Shown here one piece after another: positions 8,156 to 17,955 of a stretch of DNA of 28,806 bases. The stretch covers positions 48,581 to 77,386 of the forward strand of contig BCLD01000026.1 in NCBI GenBank assembly GCA_001600875.1, in the 5' to 3' direction. A program made the translations under genes and the position numbers. How positions within the stretch are numbered: the first letter of the stretch is position 1; the number at the start of each line of letters is the position of its first letter. The notes under the pieces were generated by a model. That model was not told the origin of the DNA. It made no database searches and saw nothing but the letters and a program-made list of their open reading frames with translations. This stretch comes from Solicoccozyma terricola (lineage: Eukaryota; Basidiomycota; Tremellomycetes; Filobasidiales; Piskurozymaceae).

Positions 8156-9882
8156 TCAACCACGTTTCTTCCCGTTCCCTCGTTGGCCAGTCTGAGGTGA
8201 AGGTGATTTTGCATAGCGGACGCCATCTCTTTCGACAGTTGGCGAGAGAGATGTCCGCATAGCTAGCCTGTTCCACCGTCCATTTGCTTCAGTAAGGGCG
8301 TTGTAGAGAAAGGTGTGGACTATCACTTGCATACGCACTTCCTGAACTGTGCATTGAGCGCTGCCTTCTCTGCTTCGACAGTACGTTCTCTTGCGCGCAT
8401 TTGCTCTTCCCGTACCCTCAATTGTTCTTCTCGTTCGATAATTTCCCGTTCCGCACCATACGGGCGTTTTCTACGTCAAATTCAAGGGGCAAAAGACAAG
8501 CAAATGGTTTGGTCAGCTTGAGGTACCTTGCAGGGAATGCTTGACATTCACTCGGCAGAATCCACGGCCAAGCCTGTTTGCAGCCATCTCGCCATAATTG
8601 GTCGAGAAAGAAGATCGCTGGTTGAAGGTCTCTTTGATGGCTGCATTGTTGTAGGACGTCAAATGAGCTCCCCAGAGTCGTACAACAAGGGCAATGGGCT
8701 AGCGAACAGACGCACGTCAATGTAGAGCAGAGTCTGAATGACTTCGCGCAACTCTGAGGAATATCGTGTTGGTAAGAGTAACGCGATGGCTCGCTTCAGT
8801 CCTCTCTGGCTTAAATCGGGACATCTGTACATTTGTGAACCAAATCTAGCCAGTAACAAGATGCAAACCGCTACAGATCAGCAGATATTCTATGTTCAGG
8901 AACACTCACGTGAGGGTGCAAAGCTCAAAAAGCAAGCATTCCAAGCTGAACATGTCTGCCTTCGAATCATAGGGCTTGCCACCGAGAACTTCCTGCAGAA
9001 TGCCATTGCCAGCAAAGTAAGCAGCGTCAGCAGGCCAAAAAGTGAAGTGTACTCTGACTACCAGCTTACAGGAGATAGGTAACCCTTAGTCTGAGTTGCA
9101 CATGCGCTCGGTCAGTCCTTGAATGAGGCTTGCCGCATATCCAACTTACTCCTACAAAAGATATCGCTTGCTGAATGCCGTTGTCAAGGATCTTAGCCAG
9201 ACCAAAGTCGGCGAGCTTGACGGCACCTCCGGCGGTGAACAGTACTTGCGGAAGAAGATGAATTATCAGTTGCTTGCGCAGCGTCCTATAGCAGCCTAAA
9301 TCGCGTACCATTCTCAGGCTTGATATCGCGGTGCAGCAGCGTCCACTCGCCTCGATAGGAGTGGTGACAGTGATGCAATGCAAGAAGCAGTTGCACNANG
9401 ATAGAGATGACNCGAACCTCAGGTATGCTGCCCCTGGGAGATACATTGACGCTCAGNTATTGCGGCTCTNNNCTCGCACATCACTTGCCCAGCCAACTCA
9501 CCCGCATTCAATATTCTCGTTCAACAGGGAACGCAAATCGCCACCGCCGCAGTACTCCATGACGATGCAATTGTTGGTTTGATAGTGTACCACGTCTATG
9601 AATCTGACCACGTTTGGATGGGAAAGCTGACGAAGGGCAAACGCCTCGTTGCTGAAAGCCTGTTGATCAGAGGGAGAAATCGTGACTTTGACAACCTTGA
9701 CAGCACAAAGCTGTGGAAGCGACCCAAAGGCATACGACGTGCATCAGCGTTCGGTGCAACATCTGTCGATGCCTGTTGAAACTCACCTCATCATCGGACT
9801 GTCGTTTGGCAAGATAAACGACGCCAAAACCACCTTCTCCGAGACGCTGGATTTGAGTGAACCCTGGGCAAATGTCGTTCAT
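8156..9882 (-). CDS. NIMA-related (NEK-like) protein kinase, 10 exons, 356 aa
   Basis: Exons on the minus strand are 9882-9787, 9710-9502, 9433-9309, 9244-9150, 9090-9070, 8992-8910, 8824-8716, 8640-8552, 8470-8339 and 8267-8156. All borders are GT..AG and the 1071 nt close exactly in frame. Kinase landmarks are the glycine loop GEGGFGVVYLA (residues 15-25), AVK with Lys37, the alpha-C NEAFALRQL (Glu54), MEYCGGGDLRSLL, HRDIKPEN (136-143), DFG (156-158), GTKGYLSPEVLGG, and DPSKRPSTSDLL. Residues 277-319 form a strongly charged coiled coil. The tail is basic (KSPSPQTGQRGNGKKRG) and could be a nuclear signal. This Ser/Thr kinase with a C-terminal coiled coil resembles Nek2/NIMA in layout. Glu200 sits where the pseudogene has Gly (SLGC), which is unusual. 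Exon 3 contains N calls. The start ATG directly precedes NDICPGFTQIQRLGEG, the usual distance to the glycine loop. Confidence 0.9.
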
Positions 9883-10460
9883 ACTGAAGGAGAGCTGAAG
9901 GAGATGCGAAAATGTACCCAGTCGCGAAGTGCGGCTGTTGGAACATTCTCCGAACGTAAAGGAGAGTCTAATATATCCATCAGACCCGTCCATCCGCACA
10001 ATAGAGCACAGTGGGGGAAGTTTGCGGTTGATCAGGCTGATTCAGAATATCAAAACATCCAAGAAAAGGGGTCAAGGGGCTGAAACGCGTTCTCCACTCT
10101 TTACTCTCGTAGTCATTGTTCGTGAGAAACGTTTCAGTCAATCTCGCAACCACAATGAGCGGTTTTTTTTAACCGGCTTTTTTCCAAATCAACTTTCTCA
10201 TCCTTCGCCTCACCCTGGTTAAATGACGTCCAAACGAGCATTTGCAAACTGTCTAGAAACCCGTCAGGAAGCATGGTCAATCAACTGTTGCCAATTCAGC
10301 TCTGTCTCCGATTTTCTTTTACTCAGTTGCGGGCACCTGTAGGCTGAATGTAATGCGAGCCCAATGGTAGGGGACGGTCAATTACTTATTGTCAAGGTTT
10401 TGCTACAAAAGTCTACCGGTACTCTCTTCTCCCTAAAGACTTTGGCAGACCAATCCCAGG
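9883..10460. other. Intergenic region, kinase promoter side
   Basis: No gene is supported. On the minus strand a TATA-like GGATATATTA lies at about 9968-9977, roughly 90 bases upstream of the kinase ATG; this is a weak promoter candidate. A T-run sits near 10163. The 3' end of the next kinase lies at 10461. Confidence 0.4.
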
Positions 10461-11747
10461 TCAGAGTCTGATTTGTCCCTCGAAGCAAGTGTTAAAGAAC
10501 GGATGCTGTAAGATATCCCTTGAGGAAGGTCTCACTTCAGCCTGTCCCGACGACGTCACCGAGCAGGCGGTCAACTTTCAGATGTCGCGATTTCGCGTGT
10601 GTCTTCCATATGCCCAAGCAGACACACCTCCGACACCATCCACTGGATCATTCGTTGACATTCAGGCGAGAACCATCGCGATAATGTGGTTGGCGCTTGG
10701 ATACCATGAGGGTGGGAGCACGATCTTAGCAGGCGGATGAGGATCGAGCGATGAGTCAACGACATCCAAGATGTTTTGCACCGTTCGCTTACGTTGAGAT
10801 GCATTCCAGAAGAACTATGCCCAGGCTGTAAACGTCAACGCTACTGGTGTATGGAAGATCCTGCCTCAATTCCTGTGCGCGATTTTCCGTATGGGCGTTA
10901 TTATGGAAAGTGGCACGACCTGTCCTATCACACTTACCGGAGCTCGGTATCTTGACTGTCGAGGGTTCTGAAGACCATCATATACCTATGCGTCAGCGGC
11001 GCTTTTCGCCTTCGCTTTTAACGCACTCACCTCAGATGCTGCACTCAAGACCACCGATGGGGGACGCGCCAGCACTGCGCATCCAAAATCTATCAGCCGA
11101 AGGCGACCGTCTGGACCCAGGAGTACTGCGTGCGACAAGAACCAAATCAGGAGAAGACGTATCACAATACTGCGCATGCCTCACTGTTTTCCGGCCTGAC
11201 GTCGCGGTGTATGACAGCATATCCGCGGTGTTCAGCGCTATGACAGTAATCCAAAGTCAGTATCATTTGACACAATACGGTCCTTACGAAAGTCTCTGGC
11301 AACGGCTTCCTGCGATGTTCCAGATTGGAGGGGTGGGTGGGAGCGGGATATCATGTAAGTCCATAAAAACAACATCCATCCCAAGGTCGCCGACTTACTG
11401 CTGCGAGCGAAACCACTGCAACATGGACCAAAGGTTGCCTCGAGGACAAGCTTCTTGTAAAAGTCCAAAGGGTTGGTTGATGAATCCCCTGTAAGCAACG
11501 ATGTTCGGATGCGTTAGCGATGATAAGATACTGTCTTCGTGTATGATTAGCATTCGTGATGCTTCATGGCTTTGACGTTTCGGCGTCTTGAGAGCCAAAC
11601 TCTGCGGAGCTAGTTAGCCGCCAGTGACATCGAGAGCAGACAATCAAGCTCACTCACCCCGACCAATGGGCTGTTTAGAAGGAAGACACGACCTTGACGT
11701 CCATTTCCAAGCTCTCTTGCGTAACTAAAGGATACTGGATTCGCCAT
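10461..11747 (-). CDS. Divergent Ser/Thr protein kinase, 8 exons, 266 aa
   Basis: Exons are 11747-11658, 11601-11399, 11309-11185, 11125-11031, 10967-10938, 10872-10793, 10724-10628 and 10541-10461, all GT..AG and in frame to the TGA. Motifs are the glycine loop ELGNGRQGRVFL (residues 12-23), ALK with Lys35, HEDSILSSLTHPNIV (Glu52), HRDVRPEN (132-139), IDFGCAV (DFG 152-154), RYRAPEL, SSVDVYSLGIVLLECIS, SPECQRMIQWMVSE, and the C-terminal VRPSSRDILQHPFF. The catalytic-loop lysine of HRDxKxxN is Arg136 here. ATP-binding Lys and both Asp residues are kept, so activity is possible but may be reduced. There is no extra domain: it is a bare catalytic domain. It lies in tandem with the two NEK-like loci and shares their strand, but not their introns or sequence closely. 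Confidence 0.88.
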
Positions 11748-12475
11748 GATTGGGTTGTGGAACGTAGGATGGATGCCCTGTTGGATGGTGTCAGCCTTCA
11801 CTAAATATGATGGTTCCTCAATGGCTTGATTGCAATAGCAGCACCCCAATTCCAAAACCGTAGAGCTCTCTTGAGGATCCTCGTCGAGTGTTCACCGGTA
11901 AAAAAGTTTCTAGGCGAGGAGACTTGGCCTCCGCTACGCAACCGGTTGTTCTCTCGTTGCCTCCTTATTGTCTCGGTGTGTCCTATTCTTTCTTGCAGAA
12001 CAAAGATGTCTTTTGTTCCCCTTGCGCTGAAACCGATGGATAATGACCAAACGAGACACAATGGAACTTTCGCTGTGACCGAGGGTGAAACGTTTGAATA
12101 ATCACCAATCGGTGACTGGAGGTTTCAGCTTTCCTCGTAAGCGCCCAAGCATGCGGTCCCTAGTTGATGCTCTATTCCGCAATCTCAGCGTTTCACGTTG
12201 GGTTTGAGACGCGAGGGGGGCGTCATTTAAATCGCAGTTACGTGCTCAGGGCGCCTTCGCCCCCTTCCCCATCTGGGCTTGAACAATAGAGAAATTGAAC
12301 GACTTTCACCGGTATCGGACGACGTTTCGCATATGAGTCAGCTATCCCCCGTCAATCATGATCCATTGTCCTCCAGTGCGCCAAGTGATGTGAGGTAGCT
12401 GTGACCCATGGGCAGCACGGATATAAGGCCACTCGCTGACGTCCCTTCCGTAATAGTTGGTAGCATAAAGCATCA
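11748..12475. other. Divergent intergenic region
   Basis: This stretch separates the minus-strand kinase from the plus-strand orphan gene and must hold both promoters. No gene is supported. The plus-strand TATA-like motif at 12421 is listed separately. Confidence 0.5.
12420..12428 (+). promoter_or_regulatory. TATA-like box of the orphan gene
   Basis: GATATAAGG lies about 50 bases upstream of the ATG at 12476, a plausible distance for a compact fungal core promoter with a very short leader. No other element is recognised. Confidence 0.35.
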
Positions 12476-13187
12476 TTGTTGGGTCGAATCATGAATCGGG
12501 TTCAACTCAAGCCGTCCAGTCAGGATCTTATTACAGGCGACGCACACCTTTCGGAGATGATCAAGTACATTCGNAGGCTAATCAGCGTTTCGGACCCCGA
12601 GGCTGCCGCCATGAACGCGGCTACAGCCTATCTGGCGCTCATCACTGCGTTCTCAGATGAAAACGTCATCGAAGTGGCTTGGGCCCCGAGTTTGGTGGTG
12701 GAGCTTGATTTTCAGGAATACGAGGTATGCAACTGAAGTTGAATGCGCTTGCTTGCCGTGTAGCTGAGTAGATTGTCAGATAAGATCATTTTACACGAGG
12801 ATCAGGAGAGCTACAGCGATGCCCGTGAAAGTAGTTCATGCACCACGCCATCGGAAGTCCAAGGCAAACATCATTTGGTCCAGCGACAACAAAGTCGAAA
12901 CTTCGCCGGCAACAAGGCGGCCGTTAAACGAGAAGTGTTTTGTGGCAGCCGCACTGGATGCCAAGGCGAAGTCAACCTTGAAGAAGCGTCTTCAACGAGG
13001 TCGAAAATTCTTGCTCCTAACCAAAGCCCTGGGAACGGGTATTCTTTGCGCGGTTCCGGAGGTCTCGGTGACTCGCCTCGACGCGATAAGACTAGAAGAG
13101 CTTGCTCTGCTGTGCCTTGGGTCCATTGAGGAGGCGAAGATCAAGGTCATCCTCGGAAAGATGACCGGGGTTAGCAAGCTGTCGTGA
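12476..13187 (+). CDS. Unidentified two-exon gene, about 218 aa
   Basis: Exon 1 is 12476-12724 and exon 2 is 12780-13187. The 55-nt intron runs GTATGC..TTGTCAG with phase 0, and both exons stay open across it, which supports the model. The first ATG (12476) gives 218 residues; the second, MNRVQLKPSSQD at 12491, is an alternative. The N-terminal half is acidic and alanine-rich with a helical look (DPEAAAMNAATAYLALITAF). The second half is very basic (RIRRATAMPVKVVHAPRHRK, AKSTLKKRLQRGRKF), suggesting nucleic-acid or nuclear contact. The C-terminus has a helical RLEELALLCLG-like stretch. No signal peptide or membrane span is seen. One N at 12574 makes a residue ambiguous (arginine from the two known bases if CGN). 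I do not recognise the family. Confidence 0.65.
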
Positions 13188-13888
13188 CGCACGTTAATAC
13201 GGATTGCTTTGGCCCTTGGCGCAGTGTATTATAATCTCAAATGTCCGGCGGTATGGATGGTAGATGACGGACCATCTTCCTCCGGACGCGAACGTGAACC
13301 GCCTCGTGCTTGACATGGAAGCAGTTGACGTCATATGGTGATGATCAATATTGCATGCCAGAGGTCGGGCTGCTTCTTCTCACCGAGGATAATGCAATCC
13401 AGCCCCCCCCCCCCCCCCTCAATCCTCACATCCCATTCCAAGGTCACACTGTGTGGCGCAGAGAAGCTTGCCTTTGGCTTGACCAGCATGCCTTTGTTAC
13501 GAACGTGTGCTGATAAACGAGGGGGAGGTTTGAGAGACAATACCGTTGCGTAAGATGCCTGTGACAACCACTAACTTAATATGCCGCTGGGTACCATACC
13601 ACGCGGTTGTTAGCCTATTTCGCGCCTGTGATGATATAAATGGTCTCAAAAGACTGTAAGAAAAATTCGCCTTGCCGACTCCACGGATTAACGACGTCTA
13701 GAAATGACCTATCAAGATTCCGCCAATCCCCATAACGTGTTCGGGACCGCTTCACACAGGCTAATCACAGCGGGCATTGCCGTCATGTACGTTGTGCAGT
13801 TATCTATCTGTGCTATCTGCGTGGCAGGCCCACTATGAATCAGTAACATAGCGACAGGATCCTTATAAATCTGCTTCAGCGAATCACC
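13188..13888. other. No supported gene; contains a C16 run
   Basis: Intergenic DNA downstream of the orphan gene. Apart from the homopolymer at 13403-13418 nothing structured is seen. Confidence 0.5.
13403..13418. repeat. Homopolymer C16
   Basis: Sixteen consecutive C on the plus strand. Runs of this length are prone to slippage and to sequencing error, so the exact length should not be trusted. Confidence 0.85.
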
Positions 13889-14160
13889 TCATCGGCGCCC
13901 TTCCATTCGGTGTTCAAACTCGCACCATCTCATGATGAAGTGTTCTCGTCTACAGTTCGTAAGTGGGAGCTGTAAAACTATCTCAGTGGGTCTGTCACCG
14001 AGGACCGCAGCATAAATCCTACATCGCCAATGATTCACAGTTGCTCCCTTCGATTCAATGGCTCTCTGATTTTGACGTAGAGTGGCCAATCGAGAGCTTG
14101 TCGATCGAATACGTTCACAGAGGTTGACAGTTTGGGGGCGTGCGGGACGCTCAAGTTTCT
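13889..14160 (-). CDS. Uncertain minus-strand coding fragment
   Basis: An open frame reads TVNLCERIRSTSSRLATLRQ followed by NQRAIESKGATVNHWRCRIY and ends HRMEGRR. Its heptad-like hydrophobics suggest a helix. A plausible upstream piece (SALEFSCMDVEMWVNAFRFF) lies at about 14180-14260 but no good intron joins them. The product is unrecognised. Confidence 0.25.
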
Positions 14161-14272
14161 GGAATAAACCTTACCTCTGCTCAACAAAGAACCTGAAGGC
14201 ATTGACCCACATTTCGACATCCATGCAAGAGAATTCGAGGGCTGAGAGGTCGCAGAGGTAGTTAGGAGCTCC

Positions 14273-14846
14273 GTGTGCTTGCGAGCGGAACGCCGTTATG
14301 GGTGGCAACGATTCAAGGTGCTGGTGGAACAACCTCTACAACGTCGGTCTGCCTCTTCCCCGCTTCACCTTTACTCTTTCTCTTTGGCAAATCGAGCCCC
14401 CAGTCAGACAACGCTTTTGGCTCACGTCGAGTCCACATTTATTACGTCGAGAGCAACATTTTCCATGCAGTCTGTTCATGCTACAGCGTATCACCGAGAG
14501 GACATTTTCAAAGCTGCATTATACCAAAGACGCTCCACCGACAACTCTTAGCTTCCCGGTCGTCCTGCTGCGGTCACGCCCTTGTTCTACCAGCAGCTTC
14601 TGGAACGACAAAGTCGCTGATGCCAGGACCCAGTTTGAAAAGGGCCTTGCTGGCCTGGGGGTCAGCTACCGCTCAGCTATAGCCGTCAGAGATAGGAACA
14701 GCACAAATGAGAGAACCCTTTCACTATTTTCATGTGGCGGTGTGCTGCCCTGTTGTGTACGACGTAACAGATTTCGGGCGGAGAGCGACTGCGATGTTAA
14801 GCATGAACACTGTTTGAGTGCTATCCCATTACCTGTCGGGTGTTAA
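14273..14846 (+). other. Decayed coding-like stretch in shifting frames
   Basis: Protein-like sequence moves between the three plus frames: SRRVHIYYVESNIFHAV, then REDIFKAALYQ, then KGLAGLGVSYRSAIAVRDRN. The RVxIYYV pattern recalls a blade of fungal fucose-specific beta-propeller lectins, but this is a weak resemblance. If real, it is a pseudogene with several frameshifts. Confidence 0.2.
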
Positions 14847-15271
14847 ATGTACAGATAAGTCGCGCGGACAATTCAATTGTCTGCATTTGGAATTATCTGC
14901 GTCCAAAATTGCTGGAAGTGATCCCGTTAAGGGATTCGACGAGGGTACAAGGCATTGCAATGAGGTGCTAGGATGATGTGGACCCTGGGGTACTCTTCAA
15001 CAAATATGTATGGAAGAAGTGCAAGCACAAGTCCCCAGCGTCAAGCTCAGTTAACCTTAGGGATCTCTTATGTTCCAGCCATTTGAACGTTGGGCTCAGC
15101 TGCTCACGCACTGCATTGGCCATTGTCTCTTGCTCTCCTCCCACTAAAGTACCATTATCCTCAACAAATCATTAGGCCCTTGCCTCCTTCGTCTGGCTGC
15201 GTGGTTGAATTTCTTCGGTGGAAAGTTGGCGGGTAACATGAGTCCATCTATTTGAGTTCCTTCTGAGGAGT

Positions 15272-15589
15272 TTGGTGGGGGTGGGCGATTTGTATGCAGG
15301 CGAGTCCACAACCGCATGCGGGTTAATTCCATCCACGTTTCTTCCAGAGAGGAAGGCGTTCAGCCAACACAATGAATATCAAATTCACTGGGCTCTGGAC
15401 GAAAACCAGGCAGAACTATGCTACGTGGGGCATCGAAACAACACGTGTATGATCAACTTTTCAATTCCCAATCTCCTTGAAACCCTTCAGTACGGCAGCA
15501 CAAAAAGAACCAACGGAGTAATCTGCGTTGTGTATTCCACAACCTTCTCGGACATAGCGGCTACTGTTAAGGTTCTTCTCCGTCCTTGA
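15272..15589 (+). CDS. Uncertain 3' coding fragment
   Basis: The frame contains FSQHNEYQIHWALDENQAEL and ICVVYSTTFSDIAATVKVLL before the stop. A good acceptor (CGTTTCTTCCAG) near 15352 could define the true start of the exon. No family is recognised. It could be the distal part of the decayed stretch at 14273-14846. Confidence 0.25.
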   Translation: MVGVGDLYAGESTTACGLIPSTFLPERKAFSQHNEYQIHWALDENQAELCYVGHRNNTCMINFSIPNLLETLQYGSTKRTNGVICVVYSTTFSDIAATVKVLLRP

Positions 15590-16124
15590 ATCCGTCTGAC
15601 AAGCCCAAATTCATTCGCTGATTGCCCTGTGTCTCTACTTCCTAGGCTCTCCTGCTCCTACATGGTAGGACAACTTCAACATATCCTCCTTCTGGATGGC
15701 AGCAACAGCAACACGAGGATGTCCGTGATGTAAATAAATACTACTTCTGGAATCTACTCTATGTGTCTATATCGGCTCGTTGCATTGCTGTCTATTACAG
15801 TTAGCGGATAATTTCCTCAATCACACAGTCCGCTTTTCAGTCCACAGTAACGTGGAGTAGCCAGAGTACGCCTCTTGGTCTGTATTGGAGTACATTCACT
15901 CTGGCCTTTTTACTGCGGCGCGACAGGCAGGCTTTGGCCGGGTGGCACCTGTTCAATGGCTGACTGCAAATAACATAAATCAATTCAGCTAACTGGATAT
16001 GCAGGCGAAGTTGCTCAGCACTGAAAGATAAATTTACTTCGTCACTGCACATCTAGGTCGATGCAAATGAATCGTTTGCCTTGTACAACGCAAGGTTGTT
16101 GGCGTTACCGGAAGTAACACATTG
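15590..16124. other. No supported gene
   Basis: AT-richer intergenic DNA between uncertain coding fragments and the 13-nt repeat array. Nothing structured was found. Confidence 0.4.
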
Positions 16125-16207
16125 CAGATAAATCGTGCAGATATATCGCGCAGACAAATGAAATCGTGCAAACAAGTCGCGCAGAAAAATCATGCAGATA
16201 AATTGGG
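16125..16207. repeat. 13-nt minisatellite
   Basis: Six consecutive units of the form CAGATAAATCGTG / CAGATATATCGCG are visible; the third carries a 5-nt insertion. Units tend to alternate between TCGTG and TCGCG. A single isolated unit, CAGATAAGTCGCG, occurs at 14852-14864. Confidence 0.8.
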
Positions 16208-16427
16208 CAGAGTCAACTGATTTCCAACACCAATTGGGAACTTTTGCCACGAATAAGCAGATAGCTTCTCATGTTGGAGGATTTGGCTCCTTTTCAACAT
16301 CCACGTTGTTCTACGAGTTGCTGGTAGACCGACGAACCGCACTCTGAAGAAATGACATGTAATGTCTGAGGCGATCATCCAAGTCTGTGCGTATGATCTC
16401 AATAAGGTAGATGTCTGTGTCGACAAT

Positions 16428-17507
16428 CTAAGTCTGTTGCCTGAGAAGTCTGTGCCAATCCTCAAAGTCCGGCCCCGGCTGCGCCGGGCGGCCCAAGAAG
16501 CCTATCTGCGTGAAGCGGTAGGTCCGCATGATCAGCGCCGCGCGCTCCGCGTTCGTCTGGCTGGCCCCGAAGTCGAGCAGCCACGACTTTCCGTCAGTGA
16601 CCTTCCAGGAGGCGCCGGTCAACTGCGCCGCGTCAACTGCGCCGCGGCGGCGCAGTTGACCGGGATGAGATCCTCGGCGACCGGGCCTGCGATCGCCTGG
16701 ACGCGTACCGGCGCGGAGGCGATCCCATTGGCGATGACCTGCACGTCGGTGAGGCCGTCCTCGAGCAGGGGGACGTGCATCATCGTCGTCACCTCGGTCG
16801 TGCCGGTGGCGACCCCCATTGTCGAGTGGCCGGACGTCCGCGCGTAGTATACGTGGCCTCCGGCCACGTTGCGGAGGCGGACGAGCGGGTAGTTGGTTGC
16901 GCAGCTGCAGTCGTCGCCGTAGCTGACCGCCTGCCCCAGGCCGTTGAACTGCCGGCCGCGCACGACCACGTCAGAGCCGCTGGTGATTGGATCGGGTACG
17001 TTCGTGATAACCGGCGGCCAGCTCGGATCGGGATCGCCGTGGGGGGTGTAACGGCGACGGTGGTGCTCTCGCTCGCGAAGAGAACCTGCCCCGTCGGCAG
17101 CAGCATCATGCGGCAGTTGTAAGGCACCCCTCCGGTGTTCGACGGGTCAGCCACCTGATAGAGCGTTTCGCCGTCGTACTCGTACAGGTGCGTGGGCGTC
17201 GGGTAGGTGCCCGTGTTGGCGTCACTGTTGGGGCCGGCAGCGACGAGGACGCGCCCGTTGGGCTGCAGCACGCCGGGGGTGTCCTTCGCCTCGGAGAGGA
17301 GGTTCGCGCCGTCGACCGGGAAGTTGGGCCCGGCGGCCCAGGAGCCCTTCGGTGAGGTGGCGGTGGGGGGCGTGTAGATGTCGGTATGCCCGGTCGCGCC
17401 GGTGGCGAAGACTGCGTTGTTCGGCAAGAGCAGCGCCGGGCCAATCTCGATCGAGCCGTTTTGCACCAGATCGTTTTGAGAGGCCCGATAAGAGCTTCAT
17501 GAAGGCC
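16428..17507 (-). pseudogene. Bacterial-type kelch/IPT protein relic, GC-rich
   Basis: The segment is visibly much richer in GC than its flanks and has bacterial-style codon use. Reading on the minus strand from about 17507: PALLLPNNAVFATGATGHTD, SPKGSWAAGPNFPVDGANLL, DTPGVLQPNGRVLVAAGPNS and MMLLPTGQVLFASEST, which look like kelch/galactose-oxidase-type propeller blades. After a one-base loss near 17049 the frame continues VITNVPDPITSGSDVVVRGR, an IPT/TIG-type beta-sandwich. A 14-bp duplication at 16619-16646 then shifts the frame again, and the end reads KSWLLDFGASQTNAERAALI to the TAG at 16428. In actinobacteria and similar bacteria such proteins are secreted. No start codon or signal peptide survives. 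Either a decayed horizontal acquisition or an assembly chimera would explain it. Confidence 0.65.
16619..16660. repeat. 14-bp tandem duplication next to its inverted copy
   Basis: GTCAACTGCGCCGC occurs at 16619-16632 and again at 16633-16646, followed at once by its reverse complement GCGGCGCAGTTGAC at 16647-16660. The inverted pair is natural coding sequence (VNCAAAAQLT on the minus strand); the extra arm is the frame-breaking insertion. Confidence 0.9.
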
Positions 17508-17955
17508 GTAGAAGGACCAGTCCATGACATTTATCATAGCACCATCATCGATGTACAGTGAGCTACCGGCGTCGAAGGTCTTATCCCCGCGACTAAGCTT
17601 GTGTCGAAGTGCGAAGGGCTGTATGGGGAGCCGATCAGAGGGGGAAGCATTCATCTTAGGTACACGTGCGCTGTGGTGACCAGCCGCGGGCGAACACAGG
17701 CCAGAGAGACTGTTGTCGTTGCTTGGCAACATCCCGATGAAACGTGGAGCCGGATGAGACTGGGTGATCGATTAGCCGGCAGGATGCTAAACGTCACAGA
17801 GAGCCCATGACCCAGATTAGCGCCGCAAAGCTTGCGACTGGCTCCAAGCAAGAGGCAGCACGGCGTTGTTGCTGTAACTCGAAATTTCTCTGCCACCTGC
17901 AACTTGGTCTTTACAACACTCCTGGCTAAGATAAGCTGTGTTTATTCCTTCAGTC
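17508..17955. other. Spacer between the two bacterial-looking genes
   Basis: GC content drops back to fungal levels. A minus-strand frame contains FDAGSSLYIDDGAMINVMDW followed by SFYGLHEALIG directly upstream of the GC-rich segment, but in a different frame from it. I do not recognise it and cannot say whether it belonged to the same gene. Confidence 0.3.

Noticed and set aside
8156..9882. Whole NEK-like kinase as pseudogene because many short frames are seen
   Set aside because: When introns are placed at consensus sites all ten exons join in frame to a single stop.
14298..14846. 182-codon plus-strand frame as an intact gene
   Set aside because: Protein-like sequence jumps between frames in this region, so no single frame is convincing as a gene.
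16125..16207. CRISPR-like array
   Set aside because: Units are 13 nt with no spacers, in a eukaryotic context; this is a minisatellite.
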